Source: Catenovulum maritimum
GTDB lineage: Bacteria > Pseudomonadota > Gammaproteobacteria > Enterobacterales > Alteromonadaceae
NCBI RefSeq assembly: GCF_001050375.1
Contig: NZ_KQ130483.1
Coordinates: 304,182 to 368,181 of the forward strand
Direction: 5' to 3'
Length of the DNA: 64,000 bases
Shown: positions 9,703 to 18,618 of the stretch, one piece after another
Layout: every line of letters starts with the position of its first letter
Numbering within the stretch: position 1 is the stretch's first letter
Made by a program: the position numbers and the translations under genes
Notes under the pieces: model-generated
Seen by the model: the letters and a program-made list of their open reading frames with translations, nothing else
Told to the model about the DNA's origin: nothing
The model's database searches: none

Positions 9703-11007
9703 TTGATTCAAAACAGCGTAAGCCTGCTAAAAACAAGCCTGACATTCAGAATAATCATAGCTATGGTACTTGGTATTTTAGTTGGTAAGTTATTTGGACT
9801 AGGTGTTAGCAAAGAAACCGACACACTAATAAACCTAGGTATTTTCGAGTTATCATTAAAAGGCTTCTTTGTTGAAGGCATTTTTCATGTTGGAGGTCAA
9901 ATATTTATCACCAGCTTAAAAATGTTAGTTGTGCCTCTGGTATTTGTCTCATTAGTTTGCGGTACCTGCTCCTTGAACGATTCAGCCAAAATCGGAAGAT
10001 TAGGCGTAAAATCATTAGCCCTCTACCTAATTACAACCGCCATAGCGATTACACTTGCTTTAAGTGTCGCAACTTTTATTGAACCGGGACAAGGCTTTAC
10101 TTTACAGACCCAAACAGAATTTACACCTAAGCCCGCGCCTAGCTTTGTCGAGGTTGTTTTAGGCATGTTTCCAAGTAACCCGATAGATGCGATGGCGAAA
10201 GGCAATATGCTACAAATAATTGTTTTTGCAATTTTATTTGGTATCGCAATGGCATTATCAGGTAAAGCTGGCGAAAGATTATCTGCCTTATTTTTCGACT
10301 TAAACGAAGTCATCATGAAGTTAGTCGCTATTTTAATGAATCTAGCGCCATACGGCGTGTTTTTCTTAATGGCAAAATTATTTACTTATCTAGACTATTT
10401 AGCCATTGAACCACTCATTTGGTACTTTTTAACCGTCTTAGCCGTACTTTTTATCCATGCACTAATTACATACCCACTCATTTTAAAATTTTTAAGCGGC
10501 CTAAATCCGGTGATATTTTTAACCAAGATGAAAGAAGCCGCTCTTTTTGCATTTAGCACATCGAGCAGCAACGCCACCATGCCAATTACCATGAGAACTG
10601 TGACAGAGAAGATGGGCGTTAATAACTCGGTTTCATCTTTCACAGTGCCATTAGGCGCAACCATCAATATGGATGGAACTGCGATTATGCAAGGGGTTGC
10701 GACTGTGTTTATTGCGCAGGTTTTTGCAATCGATTTAAGTATGGCTGATTACGTTGCGGTATTATTAACCGCAACCTTAGCTTCGATTGGCGCTGCAGGT
10801 GTGCCAGGTGTGGGTCTTATATTACTTGCAATGGTTTTCCAACAGGTTGGACTGCCAGTTGAAGGGATTGCATTAATCATAGGTGTTGATAGATTATTAG
10901 ATATGACTCGAACCGCGGTCAATGTTACTGGTGACTCTATGGTCAGCTGTATTGTCGCTAAGAGTGAAAAAGAGTTAGATATGGCGAAATTTAACAAGCC
11001 AATGTAA
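9703..11007 (+). CDS. Dicarboxylate/amino acid:cation symporter (DAACS/SLC1 family)
   Basis: A 434-residue inner-membrane carrier that imports C4-dicarboxylates or acidic amino acids with Na+ or H+. The family signatures are present: the serine-rich hairpin SSSNATMPIT, the NMDGT site in GATINMDGTAIMQG, and GAAGVPGVGLILLAMVF in hairpin 2, plus the late VDRLLDMTRTAVNVTGD segment containing the substrate-binding Asp and Asn. About eight hydrophobic segments are visible. The TTG at 9703 is chosen because GGAG lies 6 bases before it; the TTG at 9691 has nothing upstream. Exact substrate (glutamate, aspartate, serine or succinate) cannot be read. It is monocistronic with a hairpin terminator 37 bp after the stop. 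Confidence 0.92.
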   Translation: MIQNSVSLLKTSLTFRIIIAMVLGILVGKLFGLGVSKETDTLINLGIFELSLKGFFVEGIFHVGGQIFITSLKMLVVPLVFVSLVCGTCSLNDSAKIGRLGVKSLALYLITTAIAITLALSVATFIEPGQGFTLQTQTEFTPKPAPSFVEVVLGMFPSNPIDAMAKGNMLQIIVFAILFGIAMALSGKAGERLSALFFDLNEVIMKLVAILMNLAPYGVFFLMAKLFTYLDYLAIEPLIWYFLTVLAVLFIHALITYPLILKFLSGLNPVIFLTKMKEAALFAFSTSSSNATMPITMRTVTEKMGVNNSVSSFTVPLGATINMDGTAIMQGVATVFIAQVFAIDLSMADYVAVLLTATLASIGAAGVPGVGLILLAMVFQQVGLPVEGIALIIGVDRLLDMTRTAVNVTGDSMVSCIVAKSEKELDMAKFNKPM

Positions 11008-11044
11008 AGCGATTAATTTTCACGAGTAAAATTTAAGCAAAATT

Positions 11045-11080
11045 AACAAGCTCAATCATTTATGCTTGAGCTTGTTATTA
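11045..11080 (+). terminator. Terminator after the DAACS symporter gene
   Basis: Perfect 11-bp stem AACAAGCTCAA/TTGAGCTTGTT with a 10-base loop, followed by ATTAAT. The U tract is modest, and the hairpin could also serve the convergent HAD gene. Confidence 0.6.
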
Positions 11081-11150
11081 ATATCTAATTACCTTTACCC
11101 TATCAGCCAAGGTTTTCGTTTTAATTGACCAATAGATATCTTTAGTTGTT

Positions 11151-11759
11151 TTAATCGATAAGGTTGAGTTGCTTAAGCAATGCCTGTAATTCGCTAATAC
11201 CCACCACTCTATAAGCATCTATGCCTAAAGCTAAAGCGGCATCAACATTAATTTGGTTATCATCAACAAATAATACCTGCTCTGGCGATACCGAGAGTTC
11301 ATCCAACATGAGTTGATAAATGTCAGAATTTGGTTTTACCGCCCCCATTTTAAAAGACACAAATTGATAATCTAATTGAGCAAGCAGCTGCATTTTTTCA
11401 ATTTCAGGCCAATGAATCAAATTAGTATTGGTTAAACAGGCTACTTTATAATCTAGCTTTAACTGATTAATTATTTTCTCTACACTTGGAAACACACCTT
11501 TAATCCAGGTTGAATATGAATCTACAAATTCTTGCTCGCTTACAGCTAAATCAAATTCATTGATCAGCTCACGGACAAAGGTGTCAGGAGACATTAAACC
11601 TTTTTCAAATGCTTGAACATTGTCAGAATTAATCCATTTAAGCCAAAATTCAGGCAAAGTCAGTCGATTTCCAAGCCAAGATAAAATATCTTGGACGCCC
11701 GAAATATCCAATAAGACACCGCCTAAATCAAAAACAATAACTTCATACTTTCTTTGCAT
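11151..11759 (-). CDS. HAD-superfamily hydrolase (HAD-IA, YihX/phosphatase-like)
   Basis: A 202-residue HAD phosphatase. Motif I is VIVFDLGGVLLDISG (nucleophile Asp; the +2 position is Gly, as in the YihX-like subgroup), motif II is CLTNTN, motif III is the Lys in GAVKPNSDIY, and motif IV is VLFVDDNQINVDAA. A helical cap of ~70 residues sits between motifs I and II. The family removes phosphate from small sugar phosphates or similar metabolites; YihX acts on glucose-1-phosphate, but the specificity here is not known. The ATG at 11759 is preferred over TTG at 11771, which would overlap the AAGG site. It lies 37 bp downstream of the co-directional aldo/keto reductase gene and may be co-transcribed with it. 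Confidence 0.85.
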   Translation of the reverse strand: MQRKYEVIVFDLGGVLLDISGVQDILSWLGNRLTLPEFWLKWINSDNVQAFEKGLMSPDTFVRELINEFDLAVSEQEFVDSYSTWIKGVFPSVEKIINQLKLDYKVACLTNTNLIHWPEIEKMQLLAQLDYQFVSFKMGAVKPNSDIYQLMLDELSVSPEQVLFVDDNQINVDAALALGIDAYRVVGISELQALLKQLNLID

Positions 11760-11796
11760 AAAATCTAACAAACCTTAATAAACTGGCTTTATGGCT

Positions 11797-12768
11797 TTAC
11801 GGCATTTCTGCACCACGAGCAGTTTCAAATAATAAATACCAATCCATTTTTGATAAATTAACATTGGCGACTTGAGTGCAATTTTTGATCCGCTGAATAT
11901 CAGTTGTACCAATTACAGCCTGCATATTCATTGGGTGCTTAAATAAAAATGCTAAAACAATCGCTTCTAAACTCGTTTGATATTTCAGCGCTAACTGGCT
12001 AACCAAACTAGCTGTGGCTTGAACAACTTGAGATTGATTGCTCACATCTCGTCCACTAAACAAACCTTGTGCAAGACAGCCCCAACTTTGCAATTGAATC
12101 GCATTCATCATTGAATATTCTATGGTGCCTGCACTAAATGCGATATTTTGATAACCTGGCTGACAAGCAGTGATACCCTCATTAAGCCAATCTAACTGAG
12201 CCAAACTCATTTCTAGTTGGTTGGCGACCAGAGGACTATCTAAACTAGATTGGATAAGTTGAACTTGGGCTGAGTGCATATTCGAAACACCAAAATGGTC
12301 GACTTTGCCACTTCGCTTTAATATTGAAAATGCTTCAGCAATTTCATCAGGCTGCATCAGAGGATCGGGCCTATGGAGTAACAAGATATCTAAATATTCT
12401 GTATTTAAACGAGATAATATGCCCTCGACACTTTTAATTATCCAATCTTTAGACAAATCATAGTGTTTTACTTGGCCATCTTCAGCTAAACGTATTCCAC
12501 ATTTACTTTGGAGTATCATTTTTTCGCGCAGTGTAGGCTGATTTTTCAGCGCCCCGCCAAAGGCGATTTCTGCTTTTTGAAAGGCATAAATATCTGCGTG
12601 ATCAAAAAAGTTAATCTGCTCTGATAAGCACACATCTATGATGTTTTCGGCTTGCTGAACTTCGCTGGTGCCAACTTTCCCTTGGTTCCAGCCTCCCCCG
12701 AGTCCCATACAGCCATAAATCACTTGGCTCGCATTAGGAAAATGAGTTTGTATTGCTAAATTTGCCAT
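11797..12768 (-). CDS. Aldo/keto reductase, YdhF-like
   Basis: A 323-residue NAD(P)H-dependent oxidoreductase with a TIM-barrel AKR fold. Conserved blocks are VIYGCMGLGGGWN at strand 1, INFFDHADIY with the catalytic Asp and Tyr, ILQSKCGIRL with the catalytic Lys, LLLHRPDPLMQPDEIAEAF with the His, SGKVDHFGVSN, NQLEMS and VIGTTDIQRI near the cofactor site. The RPDPLM block is typical of E. coli YdhF. The physiological substrate is unknown. The gene is transcribed just ahead of the HAD hydrolase gene, so the two may form a small operon acting on sugar-type carbonyls and phosphates, which is inference only. Confidence 0.9.
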   Translation of the reverse strand: MANLAIQTHFPNASQVIYGCMGLGGGWNQGKVGTSEVQQAENIIDVCLSEQINFFDHADIYAFQKAEIAFGGALKNQPTLREKMILQSKCGIRLAEDGQVKHYDLSKDWIIKSVEGILSRLNTEYLDILLLHRPDPLMQPDEIAEAFSILKRSGKVDHFGVSNMHSAQVQLIQSSLDSPLVANQLEMSLAQLDWLNEGITACQPGYQNIAFSAGTIEYSMMNAIQLQSWGCLAQGLFSGRDVSNQSQVVQATASLVSQLALKYQTSLEAIVLAFLFKHPMNMQAVIGTTDIQRIKNCTQVANVNLSKMDWYLLFETARGAEMP

Positions 12769-12866
12769 ATTAGTTCTAATTTATCTTGGAAATTTGAATC
12801 AATATAGCAAATTTAGTTTGGTTTGATGTAGTCTAACTGGGTTAATTTTATTGAATACGAATGTAG

Positions 12867-13724
12867 CTACTGAAAATTTTGTTCTATTTTTTTCAGTTCC
12901 ATTTCAAAAATTTCATTCAGTGCATTCATCGCTTGAGTTGCGAGTTCAAAATAATTTTTGGCGTCCAGTTTTATTTGCTCACAATCTACTAATTCATGCT
13001 CGATTACAGAACACAAATAGCGTGTTTGCTTGCTCGATTTTTCTATCAATATATTTAATTCTGCCGAGCTCTGATCTCGATTATATTCTTTGAGCTGGGC
13101 ATAGGTTATCTCTGACATTTCGGTTATTTTTTGCCTTAAAAAACCTAATCTTATTTTTTCCACGCGATTACAAACTTTAACTGTCGCAACGCCTGTCCCC
13201 AAAGCTCTAGACTGACCGACACATTCAGATACATGCAATAATTCACGCCACAACAAACTAACCATAGGAAAATTAGGTAAAGCTTCGACAGTTAAAAAAT
13301 GTTTTTCTGCAACATCTTCCAACAAATACAACATATTACCGATCAACTGGGTGTGTTGCTTAAAGCTATTGTCTGATGATAAAGACAAAACATTTTTAGA
13401 CAATCGACCCCAGTGCTCAACATACCCTGCCCAGCGGTCAAAAGATTTAATTTTATTTTCGGATTCTAATCCCTTAGTAATGGTTTCAATTTCTAATTGA
13501 AGCGCTTGAATATTGGCTAATACTGAAGTGTCACCTCTAGCATAAGCAGAAGACCAGCCTCTGTGCTTTTGAATATTACTAATTAAATTTTTCACTCGGT
13601 TGATAAGAGATAATCCCTCGTTTTGTAACCGTTTAATTTTCTTCTTTTGTCTAATAACAAAATAAACTAACAAAGTGATTAAACTCACGCCTAGCACAAT
13701 GGAAACAAGATAAGTGATATTCAT
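12867..13724 (-). CDS. Membrane-anchored NIT-like (nitrate/nitrite-sensing domain-type) protein
   Basis: A 285-residue protein with one N-terminal membrane segment (about residues 5-24) followed by the basic stretch RQKKKIKRL, so the rest is probably cytoplasmic. The remaining ~250 residues are all-helical. The segment LISNIQKHRGWSSAYARGD matches the signature of NIT-type helical sensor domains, which often read LLQ-x-HRG-x-S. No kinase or output domain follows. It begins 11 bp after the stop of the chemoreceptor gene on the same strand and is very likely co-transcribed with it. Plausibly it is a ligand-binding partner for that receptor, which has no sensor domain of its own. The ligand is unknown, and 'nitrate' is only the family name. 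Confidence 0.7.
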   Translation of the reverse strand: MNITYLVSIVLGVSLITLLVYFVIRQKKKIKRLQNEGLSLINRVKNLISNIQKHRGWSSAYARGDTSVLANIQALQLEIETITKGLESENKIKSFDRWAGYVEHWGRLSKNVLSLSSDNSFKQHTQLIGNMLYLLEDVAEKHFLTVEALPNFPMVSLLWRELLHVSECVGQSRALGTGVATVKVCNRVEKIRLGFLRQKITEMSEITYAQLKEYNRDQSSAELNILIEKSSKQTRYLCSVIEHELVDCEQIKLDAKNYFELATQAMNALNEIFEMELKKIEQNFQ

Positions 13725-13735
13725 TTACAACTCCT

Positions 13736-14881
13736 TTATATCGACTTTAACGTGAGATTTTTTAAATGTTCAGCAACTTTTGCCGCTTGATCGGCTACCT
13801 CTGCGTTATCTCGAGCACCTTCGACAACTAACTCTATATGTTGGGATATTTCTCGAGTTGCCATATTCTGTTGCTCGGTATTAGCCGAAATAATATTAAT
13901 TTGATCTTGGACGTTTTGTGTCTCTTTGGTAATTTCATTTAAGGCTTCATCTGCTTGAAGTGCAGTATCAAAACAGCGTCGAGTTCGCTCCACCACATCC
14001 ATCATTTTTTCAGTTACTTGATGACTTTGATCCCGAACCGAACTCACATTTTTTATAATATTGTCTGCAGATTCATTACTGCGTTGTGCTAAAGCTCTAA
14101 CCTCTTCAGCAACCACAGCAAAACCTCGCCCAAATTCACCTGCTCTAGCCGCTTCAATAGAAGCATTTAGCGCAAGTAGGTTTGTCTGCGCCGAAATATC
14201 CTGAATTGATTGCGACATACTCGCAACGGTTGCGGATAGTTCATCTAACGATGACATTTGCAATTGAGTTTGTTCAGCTTCAAACTTTACTTGTTCAATT
14301 TCTATTTTAAGTTGAGAAATGCTAGTTCGTCCTTGCGAGGTGACATCTAACGCATGCGTTGATGCAGTATGAACATTGTTAATTTTATCTACAACATCTT
14401 CGAGAGATTGACTAATTTCTAAGATAGCGGCTGCAGTTGAATTGGTTGAGTCAGATTGTTTTTTAACATTGACTGAAACTTGATTTGCAGATTCAATAAC
14501 TTGAACAGAAGAATGCTCCACCTCAGACATACGTTCAACTAAATTTAAATGATTACGACTAAGTTCTCTTAATGTATCAATCAAACGTAAGATCGGCTTA
14601 CCTAGTGCAATTGACTGTAACTCTAGCTTTCTGTAATCAAATTCTGCTGTATTTGTAATCCCGAGTTTTTGTTCTAAGGTATCTAATTCGCCGACGAGCG
14701 CAAAAAATATGGATGCGGATAAATAAACCGCTAAGAAAATAAATATATACAGGACTATATCTGGCATCCAAAACGTTCCAGTCACAGCCGCTAAGATAAA
14801 CAACCAAATTAACCAAGCTGTTTTTACCAATCCAATGCTTTTTATCAATAAATATGTGGGCTGCGCCATTACAGTATTCAT
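13736..14881 (-). CDS. Methyl-accepting chemotaxis protein without a periplasmic sensor domain
   Basis: 381 residues. Two adjacent membrane segments (about 20-38 and 42-65) are separated by only a few residues, so there is no external ligand-binding domain. The cytoplasmic part is a long coiled coil holding the highly conserved hairpin tip, [18 protein letters not shown] followed by [18 protein letters not shown], which binds CheA and CheW. No obvious HAMP is seen between TM2 and the signalling helix. The ATG at 14881 has GAGG 6 bases upstream. It leads a two-gene unit with the NIT-like protein. It may sense membrane or cytoplasmic cues, or signal through that partner. Confidence 0.92.
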   Translation of the reverse strand: MNTVMAQPTYLLIKSIGLVKTAWLIWLFILAAVTGTFWMPDIVLYIFIFLAVYLSASIFFALVGELDTLEQKLGITNTAEFDYRKLELQSIALGKPILRLIDTLRELSRNHLNLVERMSEVEHSSVQVIESANQVSVNVKKQSDSTNSTAAAILEISQSLEDVVDKINNVHTASTHALDVTSQGRTSISQLKIEIEQVKFEAEQTQLQMSSLDELSATVASMSQSIQDISAQTNLLALNASIEAARAGEFGRGFAVVAEEVRALAQRSNESADNIIKNVSSVRDQSHQVTEKMMDVVERTRRCFDTALQADEALNEITKETQNVQDQINIISANTEQQNMATREISQHIELVVEGARDNAEVADQAAKVAEHLKNLTLKSI

Positions 14882-15055
14882 TCACTTCCTCTCAGTGTTT
14901 GCAACAAAAGCAAAGCAATTAAAGTGCCAACACATCAAGACATTGTTTTTAATATAGTTTTTACTATCGTTAGGCGATTTATTACTTAAAGCTGTATTTT
15001 GACTCGACTGGCCCTGAATCATTAGAGTCCATTCGCACCTTATCAGTGCGATAGA

Positions 15056-15252
15056 TAACCTCAATTCGGGATAACAACTTGCTTTCTTGAGGGCCTTTTT
15101 CCTGATAACTGCGTTGAATTCGCTAGTAATAGCCAGCTATTACGTACGCAAATTCGCCTTGTTCTAAGAAAAAATACCTTTCAAGAAATAAAAAATCAAT
15201 AATAGCAATAGTTTAAGGGGATTGGCTAATTTCTTATCCCGAGTTAAGGTTA
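15056..15252 (-). repeat. Family-1 long palindromic repeat, copy B
   Basis: Full-length 197-bp copy in the opposite orientation to copies A and C. It differs from copy D (60657-60853) at about seven positions. Ends are TAACCTCAATTCGGGATAA and TTATCCCGAGTTAAGGTTA. The tip GTAATAGC-CA-GCTATTAC (15126-15143) is a perfect 8-bp inverted repeat. The flanks GATAGA (left) and GATAGC (right) may be a short target duplication. It lies in the 537-bp gap between the divergent chemoreceptor and metR genes; the rest of that gap shows only AT-rich sequence and a weak hairpin near 15300. Confidence 0.9.
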
Positions 15253-15375
15253 GATAGCAATCTATTACGCTGAAGTAATAAATCAAAGCTAGCTTAAATT
15301 TTTTGCTATTTGCTACAGCAAAATTTCGAGCTAATTTACGATTAGTGATTGCATAGTATGACTGAAAGATTAAAA

Positions 15376-15388
15376 TGAATTAAACTCA
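15376..15388 (+). promoter_or_regulatory. Possible MetR operator
   Basis: TGAA-TTAAA-CTCA matches the known MetR consensus TGAA-N5-TTCA except for one base and lies 30 bp before the metR start. Autoregulation is common for MetR. The sequence is AT-rich, so a chance match is possible. Confidence 0.25.
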
Positions 15389-15418
15389 ACAATTTTAATT
15401 TAAAGTTGATATATTTTC

Positions 15419-16348
15419 ATGATAGAAATTAAACACCTCAAAACCATTCGAGCTTTGGCTAATACGGGAAGCTTAGCTAAATCTGCAGAGTGGCTACACA
15501 CAACGCCATCTGCACTGTCACATCAAATAAAAGAGTTAGAAATAAAAATTGGCAATCCAATTTATTTAAGAAAAACCTCACCGATTAAGTTCACTGCTGA
15601 AGGCCAAATTCTCAAAGATTTAGCAGAAAAGGTATTACCTGAAATACAAGATAGCGAAAATAGAATCAAAGATATTAAGCATCAGAATAAAGGCAAACTA
15701 AGACTCGCTATAGAATGCCACAGCTGTTTTCAATGGCTAATGCCAGCTATTAGTCAATTTCACCAGACTTGGCCTATGGTTGAATTAAGTTTCAACAACG
15801 ATTATATGTTTGATGCTATGCCTGGATTAGCTGAAGGCGAATTAGATTTGGTTATCACTTCTGACGTTTTCGAAACCAATGAGTTTCATTTTGAGCCCTT
15901 GTTCAGCTTTGACATGGTATTAGTCACGTCACCGAATCATGAATTAGCAAATAAAAACTACATCAATGCACAAGATTTAACCCAGCAAACCTTAATAACT
16001 TACCCTGTCGAGCCAGCTAGACTAGACATTTTTAAATATTTACTTTTGCCTGCCAATGTCCAGCCTAAAAAGATTAAAAAAGTTGATCAAACTTTAATGA
16101 TACTGCAAATGGTGACAGCTGATTTAGGTGTAGCGGCTTTACCTTCTTGGGCGATTAAAGAATATGAAGAGCAAGGCTTGGTTAAATCAATTCCCCTATC
16201 AAAAACAGGGTTACAAAGTGAGTTGTATGCAGCGGTAAAATATCGTGAAAAAAATCGTGCATATCTTCAATCATTCTTTAATATCAGTAAAACTGTCAGT
16301 TTAAATAATTTAAATAATGTAAAACCGATTAAAGTTAACCATAATTAG
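15419..16348 (+). CDS. metR: LysR-type transcriptional regulator MetR
   Basis: 309 residues. The N-terminal winged helix-turn-helix (residues 1-60) contains GSLAKSAEWLHTTPSALSHQ. The effector domain carries the strongly MetR-specific stretches IECHSCFQWLMPAI and GELDLVITSD and the late VTADLGVAALPSWAIKEYE. MetR activates methionine biosynthesis genes (metE, metA, metF, glyA in enterics) using homocysteine as co-effector. No met gene is adjacent here, so its targets lie elsewhere. The ATG at 15419 starts with the family's usual MIEIKHLKT. It is followed after 30 bp by yqgE on the same strand. Confidence 0.92.
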   Translation: MIEIKHLKTIRALANTGSLAKSAEWLHTTPSALSHQIKELEIKIGNPIYLRKTSPIKFTAEGQILKDLAEKVLPEIQDSENRIKDIKHQNKGKLRLAIECHSCFQWLMPAISQFHQTWPMVELSFNNDYMFDAMPGLAEGELDLVITSDVFETNEFHFEPLFSFDMVLVTSPNHELANKNYINAQDLTQQTLITYPVEPARLDIFKYLLLPANVQPKKIKKVDQTLMILQMVTADLGVAALPSWAIKEYEEQGLVKSIPLSKTGLQSELYAAVKYREKNRAYLQSFFNISKTVSLNNLNNVKPIKVNHN

Positions 16349-16378
16349 AATGTATGAAAACTAAATTTAAGGGATTCA

Positions 16379-16936
16379 ATGCAAAGTTTAAAAAATCATT
16401 TATTAATTGCAATGCCGTCTCTCGAAGACAAGTATTTTGAGCGAACTGTTACTTATATTTGTGAACATGACGAAAACGGTGCAATGGGAATAGTCATTAA
16501 TCACCCTACAGATATCATATTAACTGAGCTGCTTGAACAAATTGAAATTGAAACCACTGGCAAATCAATAAATGACAAAATACCTGTCTATGCTGGAGGC
16601 CCAGTTAATGTTGAACGCGGCTTCGTCATTCATTCACCTAAAAAAGGGTTAAAAAGCTCATTAAAGTTATCGGATGACATCATGGTCACGACTTCTAGAG
16701 ATATTTTAGAATCAATAGGCACAAGTGAAGAACCTGAAAATGTACTCATTTGTTTAGGTTATGCTGGTTGGGATAAAGATCAGCTAGAGGAGGAATTACT
16801 CGAAAATACTTGGATAACGATTCCAGCCACAGCTGAAATACTCTTTAACACACCTATCCATCAAAGGTGGCAAAGAGCAACAGAAACACTTGGCTTCGCG
16901 ACTTGGCAAATCAGCGACAGCGCTGGCCATGCATAA
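16379..16936 (+). CDS. yqgE: UPF0301/AlgH family protein YqgE
   Basis: A 185-residue cytoplasmic protein. Family marks are LLIAMPSLEDKYFERTVTYI, GAMGIVINHP, VYAGGPVNVERGFVIH and the C-terminal CLGYAGWDKDQLEEEL. The length matches the family (~187). The biochemical role is unsettled; it is widely conserved and usually precedes ruvX (yqgF), as it does here with a 74-bp gap. AAGGG lies about 6 bases before the ATG. Confidence 0.95.
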   Translation: MQSLKNHLLIAMPSLEDKYFERTVTYICEHDENGAMGIVINHPTDIILTELLEQIEIETTGKSINDKIPVYAGGPVNVERGFVIHSPKKGLKSSLKLSDDIMVTTSRDILESIGTSEEPENVLICLGYAGWDKDQLEEELLENTWITIPATAEILFNTPIHQRWQRATETLGFATWQISDSAGHA

Positions 16937-17010
16937 ATTTTGATATTATTTCCACTTTAGGTGCCGCATAGGTACAATAACGAGTTCAGCTTAAACTAGA
17001 ATTCCTACAT

Positions 17011-17451
17011 ATGAAATTAGATGAAAAATTTGGCCAAAGAACCGTTATGGCTTTTGATTATGGTACTAAAAGTATCGGCGTTGCGATTGGTCAAGAGCTC
17101 TCATACTCCACTAAATCTCTAGCAGCATTAAAAGCTAAAGATGGCATTCCAAACTGGGACTTAATTGAAAAAGAACTGAACAATTGGAAACCCGATCTAC
17201 TACTTGTCGGCCTGCCACTTAATATGGATGGCACCGAGCAAGAAATCACCCAAAGAGCAAAAAAATTCGCCAATCGTTTACACGGTCGCTTTGGTTATCC
17301 AGTTGAAACTTATGATGAAAGATTAACAACTGTCGATGCTAAATCTTACTTGTTCGAAGTTGGTGGTTATCGCAATTTACAAAAAGATAAAATTGACTCG
17401 AAATCCGCTGAAATTATTTTAATGAGCTGGTTTGAAGCCCAAGCTTGTTAA
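17011..17451 (+). CDS. ruvX: Putative Holliday junction resolvase RuvX/YqgF (16S rRNA 5'-end maturation nuclease)
   Basis: A 146-residue RNase H-fold protein. The first acidic residue is in [16 protein letters not shown], followed by [14 protein letters not shown], the Glu in [12 protein letters not shown] and the last Asp in [13 protein letters not shown], which give the four-acid metal site of the family. YqgF is known to take part in 5' maturation of 16S rRNA in E. coli. It follows yqgE, the usual pairing. Confidence 0.95.
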   Translation: MKLDEKFGQRTVMAFDYGTKSIGVAIGQELSYSTKSLAALKAKDGIPNWDLIEKELNNWKPDLLLVGLPLNMDGTEQEITQRAKKFANRLHGRFGYPVETYDERLTTVDAKSYLFEVGGYRNLQKDKIDSKSAEIILMSWFEAQAC

Positions 17452-17578
17452 TCGCTAATCATTAGCCTGAATCTGATTAATACAGCATAAGCTTGCAATA
17501 TTTGTAAACTAAAGCTTGACCTTTTCACGACTAAATTTATGATTCCCTGCGTTCCTTTTTAACCAAATATTGAGCATT

Positions 17579-18379
17579 ATGTACCGAGCTATCCATCAAA
17601 AATTAGAAGCCTTGCGCAGTCACAAGGCATTTGAGTTTTTTGTTATTTTTGTCATTATCATTTCTGCATTAGAGATAGGTGCCAAAACCTATGACTTGCC
17701 TGATTTAGCTTTATCAGCAACTCAGATCCTAGATGCTTTTATCACGCTATTTTTTGTTTTCGAACTCGCAATACGATTTATCACCGAGCCAAACAAAAAG
17801 CACTTCTTCAAATCCGGATGGAATGTTTTTGACACGCTCGTTGTGGTGATTAGCTTAATTCCAATTAATGACTCAGAAATGGCACTACTCGCCCGCTTAG
17901 TTAGAGTATTCAGAGTATTGCGCATGGTGTCCATTATTCCTGAACTCAGAGTGCTGATTAACTCATTAATCAAAGCATTACCTCAACTAGGCTATGTCGT
18001 TTTGTTATTGTTTATCATCTTTTACATATACGCCGCAGTCGGCAGCTTTATGTTTAAAGATATCAATGATGTGCTTTGGGGTAATATCGCAATTTCTATG
18101 CTAACCCTGTTTAGAATAATGACATTTGAAGATTGGACTGATATCCAGTACGAAACTATGGAGGTTTATCCTTTCAGTTGGATCTTCTACATGACTTTTA
18201 TCTTCTTCACGGCTTTTGCATTTTTAAATATGGTGATAGGTATCGTCATGAATGTAATGGAAGAAGAGCATTTAAAAGCGAAACAGGAAAAGCATGGTGT
18301 CGAGCCAAGCATGACAGAGCTTAAGCAAGAAATTAACGAACTAAAACAGATGATAAAGCAATTGTCAGAAAAAGCTTAA
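17579..18379 (+). CDS. Voltage-gated ion channel (BacNav-like, six TM) with an acidic selectivity filter
   Basis: 266 residues from the ATG at 17579; a TTG at 17570 has no better binding site. Four voltage-sensor segments are visible. S4 is LARLVRVFRVLRMVSI with Arg every third residue. The pore has S5, a P-loop TFEDWTD and S6 ending in FLNMVIGIVMNVMEE. The C-terminus forms a coiled coil (about 240-266) typical of homotetrameric bacterial channels. Nav-type channels usually carry TLESWS at the filter. Here a second and third acidic residue (EDWTD) are present, at the positions known to confer Ca2+ permeation on engineered CavAb. Ion selectivity cannot be decided from sequence. Repeat copy C starts 2 bp after the stop. 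Confidence 0.88.
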   Translation: MYRAIHQKLEALRSHKAFEFFVIFVIIISALEIGAKTYDLPDLALSATQILDAFITLFFVFELAIRFITEPNKKHFFKSGWNVFDTLVVVISLIPINDSEMALLARLVRVFRVLRMVSIIPELRVLINSLIKALPQLGYVVLLLFIIFYIYAAVGSFMFKDINDVLWGNIAISMLTLFRIMTFEDWTDIQYETMEVYPFSWIFYMTFIFFTAFAFLNMVIGIVMNVMEEEHLKAKQEKHGVEPSMTELKQEINELKQMIKQLSEKA

Positions 18380-18381
18380 TT

Positions 18382-18540
18382 TAACCTTAGCTCGGGATAA
18401 GAAATTAGCTAAACCCATGAAGCTATTGATATTATTAAATTTTTATTTCGGAGCGGTATTTTTCTTAGAACAAAGCGAATTCAACGCAGTTATCAGGAAA
18501 AAGGCCCTCAAGAAAGCAAGTTGTTATCGAGTTGAGGTTA
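18382..18540 (+). repeat. Family-1 repeat, copy C, internally deleted
   Basis: 159 bp. Both ends are intact (TAACCTTAGCTCGGGATAA and TTATCGAGTTGAGGTTA). The ~35 bp around the hairpin tip is missing; in full copies that stretch lies between two direct GCGAATT heptamers, and here a single GCGAATT remains. This fits deletion between the heptamers. It begins 2 bp after the stop of the ion channel gene. Confidence 0.88.
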
Positions 18541-18566
18541 ATTTAGTTTAAGTCTTCGAACCATAT

Positions 18567-18593
18567 AAAAAACGAGCTTTTGCTCGTTTTTTT
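18567..18593. terminator. Bidirectional terminator
   Basis: Hairpin AAAACGAGC-TTT-TGCTCGTTTT flanked by A-runs on the left and T-runs on the right, between the convergent ion channel gene and the flgO-like gene. It fits either direction. Confidence 0.8.
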
Positions 18594-18618
18594 ATACCGG
18601 ATTTAATATTGGCTAAAC

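Noticed and set aside
10023..10997. Three open frames opposite the DAACS symporter gene
   Set aside because: Antisense shadows of a conserved membrane protein; no binding sites or domains.
14882..15064. Open frame on the minus strand upstream of the chemoreceptor gene
   Set aside because: It has no recognisable domain, runs into the family-1 repeat end and lacks a ribosome binding site.
15290..15335. Hairpin TTTTTTGCT/AGCAAAATTT before metR
   Set aside because: Short AT-rich arms and no attenuator features; left unannotated.
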